NCBI GenBank assembly: GCA_946902875.1
Contig: OX336344.1
Coordinates: 19,117,791-19,181,790 of the forward strand
Origin: Nematopogon swammerdamellus
Taxonomy: Eukaryota; Arthropoda; Insecta; Lepidoptera; Adelidae
Direction: 5' to 3'
DNA length: 64,000 bases
Shown piece by piece: positions 26,701-38,700 of this stretch. The position numbers and the translations under genes were made by a program. Positions within the stretch are counted from its first letter, which is position 1. Every line of letters begins with the position of its first letter. The notes under the pieces were generated by a model. The model was not told the DNA's origin. It made no database searches and was given only the letters and a program-made list of their open reading frames with translations.

Positions 26701-29700
26701 CAATAAAATAAAATGTAATATCAACCATGCCGACTACCTCACTACTACACCACTACAAAATATTGACTTGAGATCAAACCCTGGGTAATCGGTTCACAAT
26801 ACTATTCGTCCAGGATACATTTTCTACAGAATTTCAAACTCAATGAATTAGATTTTTCATTGTTATGCAGTAAACAAGCGATGCTATAATCTCTTTATAA
26901 TTTTCTGTTTTGTTTTTGATGCTCGATTTGAAATTAATTTAATTAAAAGAACAACAAAATATGAGATGAAGCACTTCCTATAGTTAAGTACTGCCACAGT
27001 ACTTGTGTTAGGTATAAAAACCAGTCAAAATAATTAATATTAAACTGGGATCATTATACAGGGGGTCTACCGGCGTTAACTCACTCGCTAACTACTCGCA
27101 TATTTCAACCAATAGCCGGGCCGGATGCCTCGCCGAACGCCTTCTGATTGGTTGAGTGAGATCGTTTCTCATACTCACATCGGCGAGTGAGTAACGCCGG
27201 TACAGGGGCTGGTTTTATAACCATGAATGTGCTTCCTTTTGATAAATAATTAAATGTACTATTTTGTTTTAACCTTATCAAAATTAATAACAGGCTAAGT
27301 ATACTCAATTTTATCAATAAATAGAAATATTGCCAAAATTATGCATTTTTATGCAATAAAATCATAAATTTTGCACATTGTATGCAAGCCCAAGGTGATC
27401 TATACAAAATTTTAGGCTTTTTCGTCTTGTTCGTTTATCAAAACTTTTTTATAAGTACTTTCCAGAAAGATATATCAACATTTTAAAAATACTACACTAC
27501 GCATTCACAATGAAAAGGAAGCACTTTCACATTATCCTGTAAATTTAATTTGTTTTTGTTTTGTTATAGAGAACCGTTATGGGTGACTGTGCCCAATATT
27601 CCCTCGAATGAAGACAGACACAATCGCCTCACCTCACGAAACCACGCTCAGTGAGGCGCCATACCGACCAATGAGACGTACGTACACAAAGCTCGTTTGC
27701 GGGCGAGGCAATTTGTACCAGTATTATTTTGTCCAACTGCATTAGTACAACGACGCGACACTCACAAAATGTCACAACTACATACATACACTACAGCATT
27801 CCACCATCGAGAGAGAGAGAGAGAGATAGACAGAGAGAGAGAGGAAGAGAGGCTGTAGCATGCAGAGTTCTGGCACCGGATCATCACATTCATCAGATCA
27901 TCACATTTGTACCTACTCTAAAGCCCATATTACATTTATGAAAATACGTACACACGCTATAGCCTGACAATGGAGGGTAAGCAGAGTAATCGGTGTTGTG
28001 CTGCAAGGTCTCTGGTAAATACAGCACAACACCGGCCACCACGTCCAGCAAATCATTCGGACACGATAACTGTCAAGCGGCAAGTAAGGCACGAAGACCT
28101 CTGCTGGACGACTCGGTGGAAGGACCCCGTGTCAAGGTGAGAGGTAGCTACCCTGTCGCCATTTAGCACGCCATCTCGTCCTTATCCCTTAGTCGTCTTT
28201 TACGACATGAACGGAGAGAGATGCAATGGGGCTATTCTTTTTCAGTGCCGGTCACGCACGGTGCGTACGAAAATACGCTTGAGAAAAAACGCCTTGACGA
28301 CTGAACATTAACTGTTAGGAAGGATGTTGAAATTGTGAAACCGCGCCAGACTCCCATTGCCACCTTACTAGGCGGTAGGCTCAAATTGAGGCCGGATTAG
28401 TACCCCCGTACTGGGAGAAAGATGAGCAGCCTCGGCTGTGTACTCATGGTAAGGAGAGGCATCTTTTTTTTTATGGGAAACCGACACGGTTGGCTACATC
28501 ACACCTTGATGAACTAGGTGCCGCGTCAGTGCTTCCCTTCATTTCATGTCGACTACACTGAACTGGACGGAAAACACGAACTATTTAGATAGCCGTTTCG
28601 GCCGACGTTTCATTCAGCGCGGTGGTACCAACCCGAGCGGGATAAACCCTACCACCTAGTAAGGTAAGAAAGGAAGGTTGCATAATCATTAAGTAAAATT
28701 AAACTAAAAACCACATTAAACAAATGCATCTCTCAACAAACTTAATGCGTACTCCTTAAGCCGCGTACAGACCTAGCGAGCGAGAGCCAGCGAGGCCCAG
28801 CGAATGCCCATCGCCGATGGCAAGCGAATCCTCGCTCGCCATCGTTTGCTATCGCTGTTACGGCCACACTGATTCGCAATCGTTCGCGCACTCTCGCGCG
28901 TTAGTGTTCCGGCCAAATGGCAAATACTCCATATTCAATAGGGCATTTAAAACACCGTCCACACTGCGCACGGCCGAACGGCTGATTCCGGAGCACGACC
29001 GAACGCCACCGAACGCAATCGAGCCTTCGCATTCGCTTAGCGTCGCTGTACCGTCCAGACCTGTCTCGCTTGTTGGCCTTCGCGCGCTCTCGCTCGCTAG
29101 GTCTGTATGCGGCTTTACAGGCACATACCATCATGAAAGTGTTACAGTGGTGATTTCCTCGGTACACAACAACCGTTGCCATCGGGAAAGAGAAAATGAT
29201 ACGAAAATAAAGTGTTGCGACAATAATTTAGCTACTTTCATAAATGGTAATTCGGCTTTAGATGTTCAGAACCATCAAGATCCATTTTTGCCTGGATGTT
29301 ATAACTAATTTATTAATTTCTTTTAATTCTGGCAATATCCTATCATTATGGCCATAAAAGTTATTGCTTTCTCATAAACAGTGTTGGGCTATCTGTGATT
29401 GAATGTTATGTTTTTTTTTTCAAACCATAATGGTGCAATTCTGTACATGAAAGAAATATATTTTGTTTTTTTTTCTCTGGTATTCGCCGACACGCACCAC
29501 TCGGTTACGTTCATGCAACCACAAGGTTAGCTAGAATATAAAGCTTCATGTAATTAAAGTCTTCAATAATGTTTTTTTACAATACACAACATTTGGTTGG
29601 GACCAGTGGCGGCTGGTGACCTATGGGACTGGGTGTGCGCTAGCTACTTAGTACTATACCCAAACGTGAATCTAATGGATACCGCGCGGCGGTCTTGACT

Positions 29701-32700
29701 TATTTGCAAAAATTATGTACCCACCCAGCGTCCTAATTGCTCGAAGAACCAAAGCGACACTTCACTGCGCGCGCAGTGGCCACGAGCGAGCCGCGCCTCC
29801 CGCGCACCCGCGCGCGAGGCGTCGCCCGCGCCCGCCCGGCCAGACAGCGTGCGGTACTGATATTAATGTTTGTGTCGCGTCGGTGTCGCGTCCTTGTCCT
29901 TGCCGCGCCGGGCAATGAAGAAAACTTCACAATGTACATGTTAACTGACGAAAAGTCGTTCAAACAGCTAAAAAACGGATTTGCAAAACATCCCGGCGCG
30001 GCGGCGCGGCGATTGTCGGTCGACCGACGCGTCACGCGACGACGGGTCTCGCCCCGAACTGAGAGGCGCGGCGCGCCAAACAACGCCTGCCTAGCTCTTT
30101 GAGTGATTCCATTTTTTGACTTTCGTAACGCATTAATGTTTGTCGTAACATTCGAATATTTTATAAATTACCATTCGAATATGTATCAAATCAATATTCG
30201 AATAATTCAAATATTCAATTGCAAACTCGATCTGTTATATATAATATAAAAATAAAAACGAAAATAAAAAAAAATAAAATAAATATATTATATATAAGAA
30301 ACAACCCATATTCCAAAAATGGACTTGCCTGTCGAGTCGTGCAACAGCGTATAGTGCGCGGGACGGATCTCGGCGTGTCGTCGCCGCAGCGGGCGACCCG
30401 CCACGCGAATACAATATACAAGTACGATGCGGGTGCGAGGGAGAACACTGACGAACCGCTGCGGAGGCGACACGCCGAGATCCGCCCCGCGCATTATACA
30501 TACATGTAGGTACTTAGCGCTTGTGTGTATCTTCGACCCAGAGTTTGGATCGCCCCCGCCGCGCCCGCGCGCTCCCGCCCGCACGTGCCCGCGCTCGGGT
30601 TCACGATCTCGGCTTACTTCGGCTCATCGTCGGCTGGCTCGGTCGCGACGTGTCGCACGCGCGTCTATCCACAATATACTGTCCTTCTTTTTCCGTCGTG
30701 TGTCACACGCAGAACGCAACCTTGTTCCACACATAATCGTATGAAGAGTGTTTTGTTTCACGCGGCGGGGCAGCGGCGTTAGACATTTTCTCATAGTATC
30801 AATACAAGAGACGTTCGCGGTGTTTTCTAATGCACTCGGCGGCGGCGGCGGCGAGCTCGGCGGCGCGGCGATGCGTAGTATGTAGTACGTATTACGTACA
30901 GCAAAATCGTGCCTTGTTGTCTAGGACATAGGAACGAATTCAGTTTGATATTTTTACTTCGATCGGTGATATTCATGGAAATGTTTAATATTTTAATTTG
31001 TTTATTTCTTTCGGGTGAAGGCGCTGTTTTGTGGTAGTGCGGCGCACGAGTGCACTTAAGGGCCAGCCGCCACTGGTTGGGACCCTACTACCAATTTTAA
31101 AACGGTAGATACACAATACACATTTTTTAAATTCCAATTTAATTTTTTATGGTACACAATAAATATTTTTTATTTAACAATCGCTCATAAACTAAAAAGC
31201 TAACCACTAATACAGACAATAACGTTCTCGAGACGGTTCCACTCACGCGATCACACACAGTCCGCGCACCGAAACTCTATCGGGTGGGAACAGGGTATGC
31301 TTCGACCGACACACATTTTTTTCCGGCATGCGCTTTAGCCACCCCGGCTGCCTTGTCACCTTCACGCAGGACATAGGCTGGCTAGGGAAGCCGGTGACAA
31401 AGAGGGGTCTTGCATAAAGGTTCCCCCCGACCACCGCGACAAACAAAAACAAACAACCCCTGTTCCGCACCGGCAGATGTACAGATCGTTCAGTTATTTT
31501 ACCTATGACACATGTCATTGTACCTTTAACTAGTACTACGGTCCTAAAAAGGGTTACTTGCTATTAATATTTTACCCGTGGTAGTGAAAATTATGTATAA
31601 GTACCTGTTGTACTTGTAGTGATGTCACCTTTGCGCCTCCTGCATTTCTTGTTTCTTATCGTGTACTGTTCTTCTTTCAATTTGTGTGCAATAAAGCGTT
31701 TCTATTCTATTCTATTCTAAAAATATATTCAAATATTTCGTACAGGGAAATAGTACGAACCAATTATGGCAGCACAGAGCTCAGGTTATCCAACTTGATG
31801 GCTAGAGGTAAAATAACTGTGAACGGTCTATAGAGTGCGCGGGGGTCTAGAAAGCGTCAACGCGGGCAGTGACTCACTTGTCCTTCTTGTCGATGATCTT
31901 CTTGTCCGGTGCGGGGAGCGCCGCCGGCTCCTTCTTGGCGAGGAGCGAGGGCAGGATGGGCGTCTGCTCCGCCGGCGCAACGTTCTCCTTCTCGAGTTTC
32001 TTCTCCAGTTTGCTCGTCGACACTTCGGATTTGAGCTGAAAATACGAGGGAATGGTTTTATTATTATTATTATTTTATACATTTATTCACACATTAATTT
32101 TTATATAAATTTTATTTTTACAAAATTAAAACCTAAAATTTATATAAAAACAAATGGAGTTTCCACCACCGGCAGCGGGGCGAGCCCAGGCTACCGATCC
32201 GGAGTTTTCTCTCTTTGGGATCCCAAAGAGAGAAAACTCCAGATTATAGGTGCAGTGTCGAGCAGGGCTGCCTTCTGGATCGGGCCCTTGATCCAACCAC
32301 TCGCCACCACCTATCCACCCACTATCAGCCCATGCGCCGATACAATGGGCACAACAATCGTCGAGTCAACGGGACACATTTTCGTAACCTCGTGTTGCAC
32401 GTCCAGATACTTTAACATGTTCTCTGCTTCCCTACTGACGAGGTTACCATCGTGCGGCACGGTGATATCCACTATCTATTCGCGATATATATCTATTCGG
32501 TCTATTCGCGAGAATACCTAGTCCTGATATAGCACTCCAGCTTATATATAAGGTGCTTCGTTATTTATTTGGATACAAAAATTTCGGGAGGGTTACATAG
32601 ACACTCAAATAAACACGTTACACAAAAAAAAAGTTATATGTTTTTAGCATTACTTTTCGAGAAATTTAACAAAACATGTTTCCTACCTAAACATTAACCT

Positions 32701-35700
32701 GTGTGTAACAGTAGGTAACTTGCATTGGACGGGGTCATTGACCGTACTATGTTCAAATGCAGAACAGCTGTTTGTTGTAAGTGAGTCACAAGGTCACTAT
32801 GATTGGTTTTTACAGCTACTTATTTGATTTGATTTTTTTGTTAGGAGAAAAAATGCTCCTATAAACATGTGTGTTTTTCTTACGTAAAGTGTTTATTTGA
32901 GTGTGTATGTAACCCTCCTGAAGTTATTGACATGACTAACGAAACACCTCATATATAAATAATTTCTATTCTATTCTGGTCCGTATTGTATAATGAGATG
33001 AGGTTACCTTATCGGGCTGTTTCTTGGTGGGTGTGGCGTTCTCCGACGGCGAGGCAGGCGGTGAGCCGCTGTCTTTCTTCTTCTTCTTGAGCTTCGAGGA
33101 CTGCGCCGGCGGTGGCTTCACGTCCGACGAGGAGCACGAACCCTGCACAACGCACGTGAGTCAGTGCTACCGCTCCGTGTGGCAAATCCAGTAAACAATT
33201 TTTAAAATATTTTTATGTTTATATGTTAGTACTAAGCATGTACACGCTTTATATATATTTTTAATTAGAAAAATGCAAATCGAAAATTATTGGAAAAAAT
33301 ACATCCCGACCAGGATTCGAACCTGGGTCTCTAGCTTGAGCTGCCAACGCGATAACCAACTACGCAACCGGGCCGTGACGATTATTCCAAAATTTCGCAA
33401 AAATTATGCGACATCATTCATGAAGGTGCAATAAGATCGAAACTTTGGAAATAATACCTCACGGCCCGGTTGCGTAGTTTGTTATCACGTTGCCAGAGAC
33501 CCAGGTTCGAATCCTGGTCGGGATGTATTTTTTTCAATGATTTTCGATTTGCATTTTTCTAATTAAAAATACATAATTTTTTTTCTCTAACTTTTCTCTA
33601 TAATGTAGTGTGATTTTATTTATTTCACAGCAAAATAACCTTCTTAAGCAGTAAAAATTACTTGCAAACACACATACATACACACCACACGCCGCATCCC
33701 GACAATCGGGGTAAGCAGAGTAATCGGTGTTGTGCTACAAGTATTCTGGTAAATTACAACACAACACCGACCACCACGTTCAGCAAAGTATTCGGACAAG
33801 ATAACTCAGATCAGGCAGCAAGTAAGGCCTGCATACATGTCTTGATGATCAAAAGTTTGTTGATAATATGTTTCTACAGTAAAAATTTAGATGCAAACAT
33901 GCGTTGACAGAAAAAAAAATGTAGCAAACATGTTTTGACAGTAAACTGTGTTGCAAACATGTTTTTTGCTAAATGTCTTGACAATAATTAGAAAGCCTGT
34001 TACAAACGTGTCATGACAGTGGAAAATGTGTTGGTAGTATAAAATCGTGCTCCAGCCTTGTACATCCGCTAATACCTGAGAGTTGGCATCGATGCCCGAG
34101 TCGCCCTCCTCCTTGCCGGCCGCGACAGCCTCTTCCTCCCCATCCCCTGGGCCCTCCTCCCCCTCCCCGCCCTCCGAGCACTCCGTCGAGGCCTTCTCCG
34201 AGTACATCGAGTTCTTGTCGTTCTCCTGCAGCAGCTTGCGTCTCTCCTCCTGTGGACGCAAACGTTACGCCGTCACCTGCTGTAATGATACTCAATGCGC
34301 TGAGCTTTAATTACGGATTGCGTAAGCTTTCACTTTAATTAAGGATTGTGTAAGCTTTTACTTTAATTAAGGATTGTGTAAGCTTTTACTTTAATTACGA
34401 ATTGTGTAAGTTTTGACTTTTATTACGGATTGTGTAAGCTTTGACTTTAATTAAGGATTGTGTAAGCTTTTACTTTAATTACGAATTGTGTAAGTTTTGA
34501 CTTTAATTACGGATTGTGTAAGCTTTGGTTTTAATTTCAGATTGTGTAAGCTTTGGCTTTAATTACGGATTGTGTAAACTTTGACTTTAATTACGGATTG
34601 TGTAAGCTTTTACTTTAATTACGGATTGTGTAAGCTTTTACTTTAATTATGGATTGTGTAAGCTTTTACTTTAATTATGGTTTGTGTAAGCTTTGGCTTT
34701 AATTACAGATTGTGTAAGCTTTTACTTTAATTACGGTTTGTGTAAGCTTTGACTTTAATTACAGATTGTGTATGCTTTTACTTTAATTACAGATTGTGCT
34801 AAACTTTGGATCACAGTTCGGGTTGGTACCACCGTACGGAATGTAAGATGGCCGCTGGCAGCCTCGGCTGTGTTCTACTCCAGTATAGCCAGCAATCAAA
34901 AGGGAAGTCTCCGTTGTGGTATCTTCTCCGAGGTGATATTGGCCGGTCGGAGCATGCGCTCTGGCCTCTCTGACTAGTATTACATAAAAAAAACTATTTA
35001 TCACAATTGTGCCAACTCTTTATACAGACTACGTTCACTTATCCACTCACCTGAAGTTGTTTAAGAGTTTGCACTATCTCTTTTCTGCGCCAAGTCTGGT
35101 CTCAAGTCTGGTCTCAAGTCATTGGGCAATTTAAATCTCACTTACCTTCTTCTTGCGTTCACAGAGATTGGCTGCCAGGTCCGGTTGTGACTATTCTCCG
35201 AGGAGTGCGAGCTAATGTTAGTGTCCTAAGTCGCACTCATAAAAATTGTCACTCACCCCTACTTTCTTCTCCATCTTCTTCTTCTTCTTGCGCTCGCGGC
35301 GGCGCGCGGCCGCCTGCCGCTTGCTCTGCTCGCGGCAGCGCTCCGTCTTCAGCTCCTCGAGCAGTATGTCCGCGTTCTGGTTGGCGCGCGCCGCCTGCGT
35401 CTCCTTGGCCGCGCGGATCGCGCGTACGCACTCCTGACACTTTTCAAGTAGTTCCTTGTCAGAGATTGTGTAGATGTACCTGCGAAAGCAAAAGAAAACT
35501 AGTATCATATTCACGCGATTAATGCGCGCCGGTGGGGAAGTGTGAGACGATGCACTCGCACTAGTCGAGAATCCTACGAAGAATACAGTTGGGAATTGTA
35601 CGGAAATTTAGTATGGTCGTAAATTGTTATAACCTTTCCAATAAAGTTATCTATAACTTGTATTACACTAATATTTGTTTTTATTCAAAATTATGAGTTG

Positions 35701-38700
35701 AACATTGCACGAACATCGCTCTCAAAACAAAACCTCACAAAAAAGTTTAAGTTTTGTTTCGATATCACACACTCGCGAATGGATAAAAACCTCCAATAAT
35801 AACCTATTCATTTTAAAAACGTTGCAATCTTTCGAATTTATACACAAACACAACACACTAATCAGTAAAATCATTAAAAAATAATTTTTATATGGGGCGG
35901 GGTCGCACACGAACACACATGTTCATCACCCTGTCTCGAAAACAGTTAGAAAATTCGTAAAATTTATGATCTAGCTAGGCACCCAAGTGAATCAGATCAA
36001 GTAGGGCATATTTACACCTTTTTTATTAGGGTTCCGTATCAGGTACGAGACCTTATTATTAGAAGTATAATTGAGCCTTATCAACATATTGAAAGAGCGT
36101 GTATTTTAAAAGTATTTCCGTAAGAGGATTAATTAAAAGGTAAGCATTAGGCTGTTTGTTTTGTATGGATACTTTTGGAAAAAATGAACTCACCTCGTCA
36201 TCTCCTGGTCCGAGGGGAACTGGGTCACCACACCGACCATCCATTTAACAACCTTCGTGTGTCCTTTCCTGAAGGCTGCCATAAGGCACGACACCTGAAG
36301 AAAATATAAAATAATTTGTAGATTCCTCAAATGTTAGTGGACTTGAACTCTAATAATAATAAAAAAACCGGTCAAGTAAGACGGACGTAATTAGTAAGTT
36401 AGGACGGGTTACGTCCGGATCGGTACAACCGCACTGAACGAAGGTCGATCAAACGAAATGGGAATAAGGTTATGAGAAGTGAAAAATCTATTCGGCAGGT
36501 TGTATTCAGTCTGTGCACTATTTGTTTGCAATTCAGAACCGCACAAAAGATTGCATCTCAAACATGAACATGCCAATTTTACCTCTTCGAAAGAGCTGAC
36601 ACAAAATCACATCATTATAATACTACGCTCTAGATCAGGGGTTTTCAACCGGTGCCGCAAATTCTAAGTAACTCATTAAACATTTTCATGAATACGGCGG
36701 AAGAAAAGAGCAAGCATAATTTTTCATCTACAGATAGATTATCCACAACTACTTTTTCTGACTGATTTGTTTGAACACCTCAATAAATTTAATGCGAGTT
36801 CGCAGGGAAGTAATAACAGAATTATGACATCCTCGAATAAAATGAGAGTTTTCACTGATAAATTACATAAACAGCGTACATTAAGTACTAAGCCGCCAAT
36901 AGTTTTTAGTTGCATAAATTTCATATGCTTTCTGTATGAATGTGGTGTTTTTTTTTTTTTATTGCTACCGAACTGGGTGGCTCTGTCCGAGGTCGCAACC
37001 TCAGGCGCAGCCAATTTCACCCCCGAGGAGGTGCCAGTCCGGCTTGGAGGTGGACTAATGTTGCTGGGGAAAGGCTATTAACCCGCGATTTGAAGATCTG
37101 TGGATTGTAGGAGTGGGGGAAGATATTTCCTGGGAGCCCGTTCCACACCTTTGCAGTGCGGCACAAGAACGATTTAGAGAATCGTGCAGTTCGAAGAACT
37201 CTTCTGTCGACTACAAACGGGTGTTCCGCGAGAGTATGGCGGGTTTGGCGAAGGCGAACAGGAGGAGGAGGGATAAGGGAAGCAAGTTCGTCAGAGCAGC
37301 GGCCATAGTAGTACCGATAAAACAGGCTCAATGACCCAGCGATACGTCCGTGCTGTAGAGGTTGAAGGTCCTTTGTGAGTACGGAGTCACCAATGAGGCG
37401 AATGGCTCGTCGCTGAATAGAATCCAAGGCTGAAAGAACGTACTCAGGGGAACCCTCCCAAAGATGACTGCAATATTCCATCACCGGTCTTAATTGTGCT
37501 TTGTAGAGTGTAAGCAGTTGGACCGGCGTGAAAAATCGCCGACCTTGTGCAGTGAAATTTTCGTAGATGAAAAAGTGTGCCAGAAAGGTTGAAAACCCCC
37601 GCTCTAGGCCGAGACTCACCTTTCTGTTGTCCTGTGAGTCAATGTCCGCGTTGGAAGAGTACAGCATCTCGACGACGCTCAGGTGTCCGCCGTTGGCCGC
37701 CAGCCACAGCGGGGAGTTGCCCTTCTTGTTCTTCACTTCCACCGCCGCGCGTCTGCTCCGCACAACATACATTCTCAACGTACGCTTCACAAAGCCATCC
37801 AACTAAATCTCTAAGGGAAAGTCTGTCTGTATGTATGTATGTACATATGTTTGAGGTAAACTCCGGAACCACTTAACAGATTTTGATGCGGTTAGCATCA
37901 ATGTAAAGAGTAGTTCTTGAGGCTCACTATAGACTATATAACTATATACCACGCTAAATAACCGTACTGTGTGGGGTCGGTACTTAATAAGAATAGCCCC
38001 ACTGCAACTCTCCCCGCGCATGTCGTAAAAGGCGACTAAGGGATAAGCGGCCTGCAGACACCCCGGTCGACTTGTGGCTTTCATGGAAGACATAGGGTGG
38101 CTGGGGTAGCTGGAGACTGCGGGGTTTTGCACGAAGGTCCCCAACCAAGCGGGATTAGTTTGCAGGCCTAGAGCCAACCCCAAACCAAAACAACAACAAC
38201 GCTAAATAACCTTAGGGTTGAGCAGTATTAAAGAAGAGCAGTATTTATGAACGGAATTTAGTGTCGAATGGTCGTAATAGATGGCGTTAGCAGTTTTGTT
38301 CCGTTGCGATGGAGTAGAGGTTAAACTGAGTCAACCGCGAGCGAAGCCGCGGGCAAAAGCTAGTAGAAGATTATCTAATATTAGAGTACAGTGCATCCGT
38401 CCGCAAAACCTTTTCGGAACTGAGATGCACGTGTGCATGATATGAATAAAACTTTTATCCAAAATTAAAACTAACTCGAGGAGCGAAGTGAGAGATGAGA
38501 CTCATCGAAACTTTTGAAATATTAAATGCCCATTATGTGCCTAAACTTAAATCGGTGTACATAATGAACATTAATACGAGACTTTGCGATCATTCGCTAA
38601 AACTCAACCAAGCTATTTTCAATTCAAACCCCAGGAAGTAATTTCTTTCTAACCGAGTAGTGGACTCCTGGAATAAATTGCCCCAAGAAGTGCCCGAAGA

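Larger units (their letters stand above)
23540..31877 (-). other. mask intron 21 (8.3 kb), summary
   Basis: Holds the elements listed between 23.9 and 31.1 kb. I see nothing recognisable in 24130-25800, 26360-27050, 27210-27590, 29120-29590 and 31090-31870, apart from a (CTATT)n-ended repeat tail at about 31650-31725. A fragment near 31330-31440 resembles, inverted, the sequence at 38050-38170. Confidence 0.5.

Noticed and set aside
28817..29308. 163-codon plus-strand open frame as a gene
   Set aside because: It crosses MITE ends and inner inverted repeats, has no recognised domain and is open on both strands.
31835..32521. 228-codon plus-strand open frame as a gene
   Set aside because: Begins antisense to mask exon 21 and continues through poly-T/A and a palindromic repeat.
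33300..33376. Possible tRNA gene on the minus strand
   Set aside because: T stem and box B are intact but the acceptor stem does not pair well. A second inverted copy and MITE-like flanks show it is repeat-derived.
34305..34800. Regular short repeats resembling a CRISPR array
   Set aside because: Units are directly adjacent with no unique spacers, in a eukaryotic intron.
35171..35180. Alternative acceptor CTGGCAG for exon 18
   Set aside because: It has a better tract but leaves the phase one base off for exon 19 with either exon 17 donor.
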